Below are positions 18,111-26,859 of a DNA stretch of 64,000 bases, one piece after another. The notes below the pieces were generated by a model. The model was not told the DNA's origin, made no database searches, and saw nothing but the letters and a program-made list of their open reading frames with translations. Position 1 is the stretch's first letter. The number at the start of each line of letters is the position of its first letter. A program made the translations under genes and the position numbers. Source of the stretch: Rheinheimera soli (lineage in GTDB: Bacteria > Pseudomonadota > Gammaproteobacteria > Enterobacterales > Alteromonadaceae). The stretch spans positions 1 to 64,000 of the forward strand of contig NZ_JAJOYU010000022.1 in the NCBI RefSeq assembly GCF_021290985.1, in the 5' to 3' direction.

Positions 18111-19870
18111 CAGGCTTCACTGAATTGCATTTTATACAGCTGAGCATAATAGCCATTTTGTGCCAGCAAAGACTGATGAGTGCCCTGCTCTACAATCTGG
18201 CCTTGATCCATCACTAAAATCTGATCGGCATTTTCAATAGTGGATAAACGGTGCGCTATAACAATACTAGTACGGCCTTTAAATAACTCTTCTAAAGCCC
18301 CCTGTATTTTACGTTCTGACTCCGTATCTAAAGCTGAAGTGGCTTCATCCAGAATAAGTACAGGAGCCTGACGCAACAAAGCACGCGCTATGGCAATACG
18401 CTGGCGCTGACCACCGGATAATGTCACACCGTTTTCGCCTATTTCAGTATCCAGCCCTTGCGGCATCTGACTAACAAATTCCATCACATGAGCTTTTTCA
18501 GCCACGTTAATTAAATGCTCGCGGCTTAATTCACCACGATAACCATAAGCGATATTATTGGCGATGGTATCGTTAAACAGCACCACTTGCTGCGAGACCA
18601 CAGCCATTTGTCCGCGCAGTGAGTCCAGCGTGCAGTCTTTAGCATTGATGCCATCGAGCAGAATTTCGCCTTGTTCGATTTCATAAAAGCGCGGCAGTAA
18701 GTTGGAAATAGTAGTTTTACCGCTGCCGGAGCGACCCACTAAAGCCACAGTCTGGCCAGGTTCCACTTTGATATTGATTTGTTTTAACACCTGTTTTTCA
18801 TGACCAGGATAGTTAAAGCTTAAGTTATTTATTTCAATAGCGCCTTTTACCTGCCCAAGCTCAATAGTGCCGGTGTCTTGCTCTGGCTTTTCATCCAACA
18901 CTAAAAACACATTGGTTGCAGCAGCCATACCACGCTGGAAATCACTGTTCACTGTTGTCAGCTGTTTAAGCGGTTTTAACAGCAACATCATGGCGGCCAG
19001 AATTTCACTGAAAGTACCAGGGGTTAAGGTGTCGAGCATGGCCGGGAAGCTGGCCAGATAAATCACAAAAGCCAAAGCAAAAGAAGCGATCAGCTGCACC
19101 AGGGATACACTGATGGAACGGGTCGCTTCCATTTTCACATCCAACTGGCGGTTGCGATTATTCACTGCTTTAAATCTGGCGTTTTCCAGTTCGGCAGAAC
19201 CAAAGGATAAAATCACTTTATGACCATTCAGCATTTGCTCTGAACTGGTGGTGACATCCCCCATGGCATTTTGCATATTGCTGCTGATTTTGCGAAAGCG
19301 TTTTGACACTTGAGTCACGATCACGGCGATCACTGGCGCTATCACCAGAAAAATAAGCGACAGCTGCCAGCTGTTATAAAACATCAGGCCCAGACAACCT
19401 AAAACAAAAACACCTTCGTGAATAAGCACCATCAGCGCTTTACTGGAGGCTTGTTTAATTTGCTCGGCATCGTAAGTAATTTTGGAAATCAGCTCGCCGG
19501 TCGAATGTTTATCATGATAACTGACAGGTAAGGCGATCATCTGACGGAACAATTGCTGGCGTAAATCTTTGACTATATGAGTGCCAGCCCAGGTTAAGCA
19601 GTAGCTGGAAATAAAATGAAACACCCCTCGCAGAAAAAACATCCCGACCACAAAAACAGGTGCCCAGGCCAGATAACTCATATCTTTCTGAGTAATGCCT
19701 CTGTCGATAAAACTGGAAAACTGGGAAATAAAATATACGTCCACGCAGGCATAGCCAGCCATACCCAACATAGCCAGTGCAAAGCCGGCTTTATAGGGCT
19801 TTAAATACTGCAGCAGGCGTTTAAAAGTGCTGATTGAACCTGTTGTTTGTGAAGACAAATTTAACCCCAA
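18110..19870 (-). CDS. msbA: Lipid A ABC exporter MsbA
   Basis: A homodimeric ABC half-transporter that flips core-lipid A across the inner membrane. The product has 586 residues (E. coli 582): six transmembrane helices in the first 320 residues, then an ATPase domain with Walker A GRSGSGKTT, signature LSGGQRQRIAIARA, Walker B VLILDEATSALD and the H-loop in VIAHRLST. It lies between comEC and lpxK in the conserved order. Confidence 0.97.
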   Translation of the reverse strand: MGLNLSSQTTGSISTFKRLLQYLKPYKAGFALAMLGMAGYACVDVYFISQFSSFIDRGITQKDMSYLAWAPVFVVGMFFLRGVFHFISSYCLTWAGTHIVKDLRQQLFRQMIALPVSYHDKHSTGELISKITYDAEQIKQASSKALMVLIHEGVFVLGCLGLMFYNSWQLSLIFLVIAPVIAVIVTQVSKRFRKISSNMQNAMGDVTTSSEQMLNGHKVILSFGSAELENARFKAVNNRNRQLDVKMEATRSISVSLVQLIASFALAFVIYLASFPAMLDTLTPGTFSEILAAMMLLLKPLKQLTTVNSDFQRGMAAATNVFLVLDEKPEQDTGTIELGQVKGAIEINNLSFNYPGHEKQVLKQINIKVEPGQTVALVGRSGSGKTTISNLLPRFYEIEQGEILLDGINAKDCTLDSLRGQMAVVSQQVVLFNDTIANNIAYGYRGELSREHLINVAEKAHVMEFVSQMPQGLDTEIGENGVTLSGGQRQRIAIARALLRQAPVLILDEATSALDTESERKIQGALEELFKGRTSIVIAHRLSTIENADQILVMDQGQIVEQGTHQSLLAQNGYYAQLYKMQFSEA

Positions 19871-19926
19871 AGAATATTAAAACCGCCGCCATTCTACCTT
19901 GTTGTTTCAGCTCTTTCAGCAATTGT

Positions 19927-22137
19927 TCACTGCTTTTGCAGCCAAAATGGCAAAGGCTGCTGCCGGTAAGGCCAGATATGTAGCTGCTGATCCGTTATTT
20001 CAATACGAATAGCGCCTTGGTCTGCAGTGTTGAGCAGCGGAATTTGCAGCAAAGACAACCGTGCCCGCACCTCTTTACTCGGGTGGCCATAGGAATTGTT
20101 CGCTGCAGCGCTATTGAGGGCTAACAAAGGTTGAACTTGCGCTAAAAAGCTCAGGTGACTAGAGCTCTTGCTGCCATGATGGCCTAACAGCAACAGATCT
20201 GTCTTCAAATCAGGCTGAACACTGAGTAGCTCAGTTTCCACTTTGCTGCTGATATCCCCCGTTAATAAAGTACGCCATCCAGCAGCTTCTATCGCAAGCA
20301 CGCAGGAAGAGTCATTGCCTTCAGGCTTTGCATAAGCACTTTGAAACGACCCTAACCGGGCATCCAGGTAAACAGCAGGCAAAGCTGAACAAGGCTGCTG
20401 TGGATAACCTGTCTGAAAATCAGCGATTAACTGTACCTTGGGGTAAGCCTTTAAGACTTCAGAAAAAGCACCGGTATGATCGCTGTCAGCATGGCTTAAA
20501 ACTAAATAGTCCAGCTGACGTATGCCCTGATAATGCAGATAAGGCAATACATAAGCTTCGGTGGCATTAAAACTGCCATACACAGGACCCACATCGTAAA
20601 GCAGCCCTCTGTCGCCTTGTTGCAACAACACTGCTGTACCTTGCCCGACATCAATCATATGCAATTGCCACTGCGACCCTTTGGGCCATAACAAAAAAAC
20701 AAAAGGCAACAGCAATAAACTCAAGCGAAATCTGGGGGCAGAACCAGGCAGGATGAACACAGCCACTAACAGCAACGCCACCAAAAGCGCAGAAAAAACC
20801 GTCTGAGCAGGCAATAACCACCAATAGTCCATAGCGGCACCGTACAGCAGCCAATGATAAAGCGGCGCTAAAACCAGATCCGCCAATCGCCAGTGCCATA
20901 CCAGATGCGCAGGCAACACCAGCTCCAACAGCAAGGCAATCAGTAAATAAGGAATAACCAGCAAAGAACACCAGGGCACAAAAATCAGATTGGATAACAA
21001 AGCTAAAGGCGCTATGCCATGGAAAAATAATAAAGTAGGCGCACTCATCAACAGCGTCATCAGCGCCTGAAACTTAACAGCGTGGCGGATCTTCCCCCTG
21101 AAGCTATGGTCCAGCAATGGATAACGCCAGACAAACAGAAAAATTAGCGCCACCGCATAGACCGTTAGCCAAAAGCTGATACTCATCACCCACAAAGGAT
21201 TCAGCAGTAACAACAAACCGCAGACCAACAACCAGCTTTGGCTATAACTTAAACGCCTGTGCTGCTGCATCAGATACACAGCTAAAACCAGCGCCACCAA
21301 AGCACGTAAAGTAGGAATAGCAAAACCTGCCAGCAAGCTGTAATACCAGGCCGCTGTTAAAGCAATAAAAGGAGCCAACTGGCGGCAGACTAATAGCCTT
21401 AGATGGATTTTTGCCAGCAACAGCATCAAGCCATAGACCCAGCCAAACAACAAACCAATATGAAAACCAGATATCGAAATTAAATGCCCAAGCGCCGTCG
21501 CCTGCAAACCTAACCACAACTCATCGCTAAAAGGCCGTTCGCCCAAAGTCAAAGCGGTGATCAGAGAAAAAGACGGTAAATCACCAATTTTTAATTTTAA
21601 ACGCTGATACAACAGCTGACGGTGATCCCATCCCGGCTCCAGCAAGACTGCATCTTTTACAATGCAGTTGGCAATAAGGCCGAGTACATAGGCATTGGCC
21701 TCTACATAAGCAGAACCTGGATTAGCCGGAGAGCGAATAGCTTTGCAACGTAACTTCAGCCACAAGTTTTGCCCCTGTCCCAATAGCTCCGGCGCATTCT
21801 GCCAGCGCAGTCGTATTAAGTAACCCTGGTGTGGCCCTTCATTGATTTGCCATAAAAATCTGCTGAAGTCTTCATCTTGTTGTCTGATACTCACCACCTG
21901 CCCTTTTAGCCAGGGATCGGACAGGCTAAGTAACTGCTGCGTATGCAGCTGATGCTGTTGTACTTGCCACAACCAGAGACTTAAAGCACAACAAAATCCA
22001 GTAAAAAACAGCAAACGGTAGTACAGACAAATCAGGATCAAAGATAACAGGAAAATAAGCCACAAAAGGGCTGGCACTATTGGTAAAAATAATGACAATA
22101 GACATCCGCTGATCACGCCGATGAAAAAACGGTTCAC
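19927..22137 (-). CDS. comEC: ComEC/Rec2 DNA-uptake channel
   Basis: The inner-membrane channel for single-stranded DNA in natural transformation. The 736 residues show N-terminal membrane helices with a soluble DUF4131/OB-type region (about 60-170), the hydrophobic Competence domain (about 190-470, including the conserved LISISGFHIGL) and a C-terminal metallo-beta-lactamase-like domain (about 500-720, LSHADSDHTGAF and LLLGHHGSK). Start GTG at 22137; no strong ribosome binding site is visible. It is next to msbA, as E. coli ycaI is. Whether the organism is competent depends on pil and com genes elsewhere. Confidence 0.93.
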   Translation of the reverse strand: MNRFFIGVISGCLLSLFLPIVPALLWLIFLLSLILICLYYRLLFFTGFCCALSLWLWQVQQHQLHTQQLLSLSDPWLKGQVVSIRQQDEDFSRFLWQINEGPHQGYLIRLRWQNAPELLGQGQNLWLKLRCKAIRSPANPGSAYVEANAYVLGLIANCIVKDAVLLEPGWDHRQLLYQRLKLKIGDLPSFSLITALTLGERPFSDELWLGLQATALGHLISISGFHIGLLFGWVYGLMLLLAKIHLRLLVCRQLAPFIALTAAWYYSLLAGFAIPTLRALVALVLAVYLMQQHRRLSYSQSWLLVCGLLLLLNPLWVMSISFWLTVYAVALIFLFVWRYPLLDHSFRGKIRHAVKFQALMTLLMSAPTLLFFHGIAPLALLSNLIFVPWCSLLVIPYLLIALLLELVLPAHLVWHWRLADLVLAPLYHWLLYGAAMDYWWLLPAQTVFSALLVALLLVAVFILPGSAPRFRLSLLLLPFVFLLWPKGSQWQLHMIDVGQGTAVLLQQGDRGLLYDVGPVYGSFNATEAYVLPYLHYQGIRQLDYLVLSHADSDHTGAFSEVLKAYPKVQLIADFQTGYPQQPCSALPAVYLDARLGSFQSAYAKPEGNDSSCVLAIEAAGWRTLLTGDISSKVETELLSVQPDLKTDLLLLGHHGSKSSSHLSFLAQVQPLLALNSAAANNSYGHPSKEVRARLSLLQIPLLNTADQGAIRIEITDQQLHIWPYRQQPLPFWLQKQ

Positions 22138-22162
22138 GTTAATTTTTCATTAATGAGTTGTA

Positions 22163-22696
22163 ATGGCAAAGAATCTAATTAAGAAATATCTACCAGATAC
22201 AGAAAAAATCAAGCAACACCCGTCGCTAAAAATTTTTGGTGCTTTGTTGCATGACAACAATTTGTGGCACTTTAATCGCCGTTCAGCCCGCGGAGCTTTT
22301 GCGGTGGGTTTGTTTGTCGCCTTGATCCCTATGCCATTTCAGATGGTATTAGCCGCTGCTTTAGCTATTTTATTCAGAGTAAACTTACCTTTGTCAGCCG
22401 CTTTGGTTTGGTTAACCAACCCTGTGACTATGGGACCGGTGTTTTTCATCTGCTATCAGTTAGGTGCATTGATCCTAGGACATCCGGGCCACCATGTGGA
22501 ACCTGAAGCGAGTTTCAGCTGGCTGATAGACAGCCTGGATACCATAGGAAAACCTTTCCTGTTAGGCAGTCTGATTATTGGCTGCACCCTGTCGGCTTTG
22601 GGATATACGCTGGTGGATTATTTCTGGTGTTTATCGGCAAAAAAAGCATGGCAAAGCCGTATTAAAAAACGTCAGGCCGAAACCGACTCAGTCTGA
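22163..22696 (+). CDS. DUF2062 inner-membrane protein
   Basis: A 177-residue protein with three hydrophobic segments and the DUF2062 hallmark WLTNPVTMGPVFFICYQLG. The first part (residues 30-60) is basic and carries RRSARGAFAVGLFVALIPMPFQM, typical of the family. Divergent from comEC, 25 bases apart. The function of DUF2062 is not settled. The C-terminus is basic and probably cytoplasmic. Confidence 0.85.
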   Translation: MAKNLIKKYLPDTEKIKQHPSLKIFGALLHDNNLWHFNRRSARGAFAVGLFVALIPMPFQMVLAAALAILFRVNLPLSAALVWLTNPVTMGPVFFICYQLGALILGHPGHHVEPEASFSWLIDSLDTIGKPFLLGSLIIGCTLSALGYTLVDYFWCLSAKKAWQSRIKKRQAETDSV

Positions 22697-22721
22697 CGTT
22701 TTCTTATCTTTGCCTAAAAAC

Positions 22722-23960
22722 CTATCTTTGTCCTAAAACAAAAGCAGGCTGTACTTTACTGGCACTTAAGGCCGGATAAATAGTCGCCAATAAGCTCATG
22801 ATAAGAGCTATGCCTATGGTCATCACCACCTGTATGGGTTCGATATGAGAAGGCACGTAATCAACAAAGTAAATACTAGAATCCAGCAAGCTAAAACCTG
22901 TCAGGCTGGTAATTAAACGAAACAAGGGTTCTATTTGCCAGGCCAATAGCAACCCTACCAGGCCACCTACTAAAGTACCTGTCAAACCATTCAGCCAGCC
23001 GAGCCACATAAAAGCTTTCACTATGCGGCTTCTGGGCATGCCCATGGTCAGTAAAATGGCGATATCCCCTTGTTTTTCCCGCACTGCCATCACTAGTGTG
23101 GCGACAATATTAAAACAGGCCACAGCCAACACTAGTACTAACACCAGATACAAAATACTGCGCACCATCTGAATATCGTTATACAAATGGCCCTGAGTGC
23201 GAAACCAGTCGAGCATATAGACAACATCAGTCGCCATACTGCCTAAGGCTCTGGACAACAAAGGTGCAGCAAAAATATCGTCAATTTTAAAGGCAAACCC
23301 CTGAACTGCGTCCTGCGGATAGTTCAGCCACGAACCTAAAGCCGCAATATCCACCCAAGCCTGCTGATAGTCGAGCTGACCGCCAATACTGACGATGGCA
23401 ACCACTGTTAAACTAACATGCTTATGACTGGCCAGCTTGCCGTCTGCAGTGACTTGCGGCAGCATCAGCTGCACTTCATCCCCCACTTTGGCCTGCACTT
23501 CATCGGCTATGCCTTTGCCAAGTACAATCTGATGTTCGCTGATGTGGGCGAGATCCCCAGCGACAACAAAAGAGCCTAAAGCACTGATGCCTTGTTCCAG
23601 CTGCAAATCAATACCCCTTAAGCTGGCGGCTTTGACTTTAGCGCCACTGCGGATCATGGTATTGGTTTTGATATAAGGCGCACCCGCTACAACACCTGGA
23701 TGCTGTTGCAGTGGCTTAATTTTTTTCTGCCAGTTTTGAATAGGGTCCGACACCGCCTGTAGTTCGACATGAGGAATAACAGACAAAAGTTTGTCTTTTA
23801 ATGCCAGCTCAAAGCCGTTCATTACAGACAAAGCCAGAATGAGAATAGCCACACCAAGGCCAATGCCTATAGTGGACGACGCCGCAATAAAACGGATAAA
23901 AGCGTTGCTGTTACGGCTTTTGCGATACCGCTGCGCCAGTTGCCAGGACAAACTAGCCAT
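22722..23960 (-). CDS. lolE: Lipoprotein-releasing permease LolE
   Basis: An FtsX-type permease of the LolCDE machine, which extracts outer-membrane lipoproteins from the inner membrane and gives them to LolA. The 412 residues comprise a first membrane helix (about 22-45), a large periplasmic domain (about 50-260) and three C-terminal helices. It shares the layout and the [24 protein letters not shown] region with LolC, its paralogue here. I call it LolE because it is the last gene, after lolD, as in E. coli; it overlaps lolD by eight bases. Confidence 0.9.
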   Translation of the reverse strand: MASLSWQLAQRYRKSRNSNAFIRFIAASSTIGIGLGVAILILALSVMNGFELALKDKLLSVIPHVELQAVSDPIQNWQKKIKPLQQHPGVVAGAPYIKTNTMIRSGAKVKAASLRGIDLQLEQGISALGSFVVAGDLAHISEHQIVLGKGIADEVQAKVGDEVQLMLPQVTADGKLASHKHVSLTVVAIVSIGGQLDYQQAWVDIAALGSWLNYPQDAVQGFAFKIDDIFAAPLLSRALGSMATDVVYMLDWFRTQGHLYNDIQMVRSILYLVLVLVLAVACFNIVATLVMAVREKQGDIAILLTMGMPRSRIVKAFMWLGWLNGLTGTLVGGLVGLLLAWQIEPLFRLITSLTGFSLLDSSIYFVDYVPSHIEPIQVVMTIGIALIMSLLATIYPALSASKVQPAFVLGQR

Positions 23961-24651
23961 GACTTAAGCCATCCATCGTTTTGCCTAAATGGCCATCACG
24001 CATCCAGTATTGTTGATCCAACTTTTTCGCCAGCGCCAAATCATGGGTCACCACAATAAAGCTGGTTTTCAACTCACGGTTTAATTCACGTAATAACTTA
24101 TAAATACTTTCTGCAGTTTGATGATCCAGATTACCGGTAGGCTCATCGGCCAAAACTAACGCAGGCTCACCCACCAGAGCCCTGGCTATAGCAACACGCT
24201 GACGCTCACCGCCGCTCAATTCAGCAGGTCTGTGAGCCACTCTGTGTCCTAAGCCCACACGCTGCAGCATAGCGGCTGCTTTTTGCTCCGCATCTTCGTT
24301 GCTCTCTCCACGAATAAGCAGCGGCATCGCTACATTTTCAAGTGCAGTAAAATCCATCAGCAGATGATGAAACTGGTAAATAAAGCCCAGTTTTTCATTA
24401 CGGAGTTTTGCTTTGGCATTGGCCGATAACTTAGCCACAGCTTTGCCTAACAAGGTCAGTTCACCACTGTCTGGCTGATCTAAAGTGCCTAAAATATGCA
24501 ACAACGTGCTTTTGCCTGAACCAGAACTGCCGACTATGGCCAGCATTTCTCCGGCTTTGACGTCAAGGCTGACCTGATGCAACACCGGAGTGACATTTGC
24601 TCCATCCGTGTAGCTTTTACTGATTTGACGGGCCGTTAAAATACTGGTCAT
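23953..24651 (-). CDS. lolD: Lipoprotein-releasing ATPase LolD
   Basis: The ATPase driving LolCE. The 232 residues carry Walker [16 protein letters not shown], the Q-loop in YQFHHLL, signature [14 protein letters not shown], Walker [13 protein letters not shown] and a switch histidine in VVTHD. In most relatives lolC and lolD are adjacent; here a 195-base stretch of palindromic repeats intervenes. The last bases of the repeat (GGGTAGAG) lie directly before the start and coincide with the likely ribosome binding region. Confidence 0.95.
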   Translation of the reverse strand: MTSILTARQISKSYTDGANVTPVLHQVSLDVKAGEMLAIVGSSGSGKSTLLHILGTLDQPDSGELTLLGKAVAKLSANAKAKLRNEKLGFIYQFHHLLMDFTALENVAMPLLIRGESNEDAEQKAAAMLQRVGLGHRVAHRPAELSGGERQRVAIARALVGEPALVLADEPTGNLDHQTAESIYKLLRELNRELKTSFIVVTHDLALAKKLDQQYWMRDGHLGKTMDGLSHG

Positions 24652-24656
24652 TAAAC

Positions 24657-24717
24657 TCTACCCAAAGTAATTGATGTTGCGGAGCGAGAGCGCCCGGTAA
24701 ACAAAACTGCGATCTCT
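24657..24717. repeat. Palindromic intergenic repeat, short internally deleted copy (R4)
   Basis: TCTACCCAAAGTAATTGATG at the left matches the end of the family element, and AACAAAACTGCG near the right matches its other arm. The central hairpin of the full-length copies is missing, so the unit is only about 60 bp. It lies between lolD and the longer copy at 24718-24847. Confidence 0.6.
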
Positions 24718-24847
24718 GTTTCCTCTAAGTAATTGGAGTTGCAGCGCGGCGACAAGAGATAGAGACCCCAGGAGCATAGTAGTCCTATGTGACTGGGGCG
24801 AAAGCGTGCAGTCAACAAAGCTGCGGCGCCAAGAACGACGAGGAAAC
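24718..24847. repeat. Palindromic intergenic repeat, full copy in lolC-lolD gap (R3)
   Basis: The right-to-left complement of this stretch matches 36200-36327 closely over its whole length, including the near-identical core CAGTCACATAGGACTACTAT. It is bounded by a perfect 8-bp inverted repeat, GTTTCCTC (24718-24725) and GAGGAAAC (24840-24847). The core forms an imperfect hairpin (CCCCAG, a 3x3 internal mismatch, CATAG, GACTA, CTATG, CTGGGG). It lies within the lolCDE transcript. Confidence 0.85.
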
Positions 24848-26058
24848 TACTCATCTCTTAAAATCTCTGCAGGTTGTACTTGCACTGCCCGCCAGGCTGG
24901 ATAAACCACTGCCAAGGCCGTCAGCACCAAAGCTGATACCACTATAAAAAAGATTTGCACGGGCTGAATATCCACAGGCAAAGCCACCCCGGCCACCACA
25001 CTAATACCCAAGAGTGACAAAATACTGTTAAGCTGCCATGCGATCACAATACCGGCCACAGCACCACTAAGGGTGCCAAGCAGGCCATTATTCATGCCTT
25101 GTACGGCAAAGACAGTAAAAAGCTGAGCATCTGTCATGCCCTGAGTTTTTAAAATGGCTACTTCTCGTTGTTTTTCTGTCACCATCATCACCAGTGCAGA
25201 CACTATATTAAAAGCCGCTACGGCCACTATCAGCAGCAACATCAGCCACATCATGGCTTTTTCCATCGCCACAGCCGCAAATAATTTGCCATGACTGTCA
25301 CGCCAGTCTGTCACTTTGGCGACAGCAGGAAACTCAATAAGCTCGTCGGCTAATGCTGGAGCAACAAAAGGCTCAGTTAAACTTAAACGCCACTGTGGGG
25401 CATCCTGTTGCTTGCTGCCCAGTCGTTTTAAATCAGGTAAATGCACTAAAGCCACGCCGTTATCTACTTCAGAGCCGGTATTAATTAGGCCAGCGACCGT
25501 AAACAAACGCTGGCGCGGCAACCAGCCCATAGGCGTAAAACTTCCGCCCTCTGCCAATAACAAACGAATTTGTTGACCAGGGCCGACCTTTAATTCATTA
25601 GCAAGACCAGCACCCAAAATCACAGAATAAGGCTGAGCTGTTAAAGCAAACCAGTCACCAGCGACCAAAGATTGCTGTAAAAAAGACGGTATTTGATCAG
25701 GCTCTATGCCTTGCAATAACACAGCAGTAAGTTGACCAGGGCTTTGTGCCAAAGCCTCCAGTTGCAAATAAGGCGTTGCCTGCTGAATTTGTGGGTACTG
25801 TTGTTGCAAAGATGCGATATCAAGCTGTGGTTCTGGCGTACTCTGCACTATTAAATGCGGGATCACCCCTAAAATACGTTTTTTAAGTTCAGCTTCAAAA
25901 CCATTCATTACCGAGCTGACAATAGTCAGCGCCATCACACCTAAAAAAATACCTGTGACGGAAAACAGCGTAATAAAAGATAAAAACCCATGGCCTTTCC
26001 GGCTCTGGCTGTAACGCAAACCAATACGGACACTCAGGGGGAATTGCAGGCTTTTCAC
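24847..26058 (-). CDS. lolC: Lipoprotein-releasing permease LolC
   Basis: The LolA-recruiting permease of LolCDE. The 403 residues start SLQFPLSVRIGLRYSQSRKGHGFLSFITLFSVTGI, a typical LolC/E beginning, then a periplasmic domain (about 50-250) and three C-terminal helices. It is the first gene of the operon and divergent from the PilZ-like gene 86 bases away. The stop codon is followed at once by two copies of a palindromic repeat before lolD, which is unusual for this operon. Confidence 0.9.
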   Translation of the reverse strand: MKSLQFPLSVRIGLRYSQSRKGHGFLSFITLFSVTGIFLGVMALTIVSSVMNGFEAELKKRILGVIPHLIVQSTPEPQLDIASLQQQYPQIQQATPYLQLEALAQSPGQLTAVLLQGIEPDQIPSFLQQSLVAGDWFALTAQPYSVILGAGLANELKVGPGQQIRLLLAEGGSFTPMGWLPRQRLFTVAGLINTGSEVDNGVALVHLPDLKRLGSKQQDAPQWRLSLTEPFVAPALADELIEFPAVAKVTDWRDSHGKLFAAVAMEKAMMWLMLLLIVAVAAFNIVSALVMMVTEKQREVAILKTQGMTDAQLFTVFAVQGMNNGLLGTLSGAVAGIVIAWQLNSILSLLGISVVAGVALPVDIQPVQIFFIVVSALVLTALAVVYPAWRAVQVQPAEILRDE

Positions 26059-26144
26059 AGACTTCCACTTGGGTTGGTGAAGAAATTGCTGCGATAATAG
26101 TGATTATCCGTTAAGGTTACAAGCTTGCTACCCGAGGTATTCTT

Positions 26145-26774
26145 ATGCAACAACCAGGCAATACAGAATTAGCTGCAGAATTTGCTGACTACTTTCAGAT
26201 AGAGCACCAAACGACTGTCAATTTAGTGCCTTTTTCCGAGCCTCTGCCGGATCAGGATGGCTTTTTACGCCTTATTCCTGACGCTTTTAAAATGACTAGC
26301 GAGCTCAGTCTGCTGAACAATTCATCCATTCGTACCTTTAATGCAGTGAAAGATTTGTCCGTTGATTTGGCACATTATTTACAACAACAAGCCCGTAAAC
26401 TGGATGCCTTAACGCATTATGTGCTGCGCTCGCAGGACGATCCGGCCTGCCGTTTTTTTACCTTTAGCTACGGCGGCTCTGGTGTGCAGGTCTGGATGGA
26501 TAATGCTGTGGCTTTAGACCAACTCTATGAAGTGAAACTGTTTTTAGATAATAATGATGGTGCTTTATTTTGTTTAGGCCAGGTGCTGGAAGTGACAGAA
26601 CAAGCAAGTACAGAACCGGAACAAAAAACTGGTTATCTGGTTAAAATACTGTTTCGCCGTATTCGGGATGAAGACAGAGATATGGTGGTCAGAGCCAGTT
26701 TGCATGAACAATCCAGACAACTAAAACGTAAAGCGGAACAACGCCAGCAGCAAGCACAGCAGGCTCAACAGTAG
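26145..26774 (+). CDS. PilZ-like domain protein
   Basis: A 209-residue cytosolic protein. An N-terminal region (1-105) is followed by a PilZ-like barrel (about 110-175) with SYGGSGVQVW resembling the (D/N)xSxxG part of the c-di-GMP motif. I do not see an RxxxR arm at the usual place before it, so binding of c-di-GMP is doubtful. The C-terminus is basic and glutamine-rich (KRKAEQRQQQAQQAQQ), probably helical. GAGGTATTC precedes the ATG. The same type of gene next to mfd is something I recall in Shewanella relatives. An intrinsic terminator separates it from mfd. Confidence 0.6.
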   Translation: MQQPGNTELAAEFADYFQIEHQTTVNLVPFSEPLPDQDGFLRLIPDAFKMTSELSLLNNSSIRTFNAVKDLSVDLAHYLQQQARKLDALTHYVLRSQDDPACRFFTFSYGGSGVQVWMDNAVALDQLYEVKLFLDNNDGALFCLGQVLEVTEQASTEPEQKTGYLVKILFRRIRDEDRDMVVRASLHEQSRQLKRKAEQRQQQAQQAQQ

Positions 26775-26810
26775 TAAACAGTGACTTGTGTTGAAACTAA
26801 ATAAACCAAC

Positions 26811-26836
26811 AGACCGTATTAACCAACGGTCTTTTT
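26811..26836 (+). terminator. Intrinsic terminator between PilZ-like gene and mfd
   Basis: AGACCGT (26811-26817) and ACGGTCT (26826-26832) form a 7-bp stem followed by T5. Confidence 0.8.
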
Positions 26837-26859
26837 ATAACGAGTAAAGAATTTCCCTG

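Noticed and set aside
24651-24854. 67-codon open frame between lolC and lolD
   Set aside because: It consists almost entirely of the palindromic repeat, has no family resemblance and merely reflects lack of stops.
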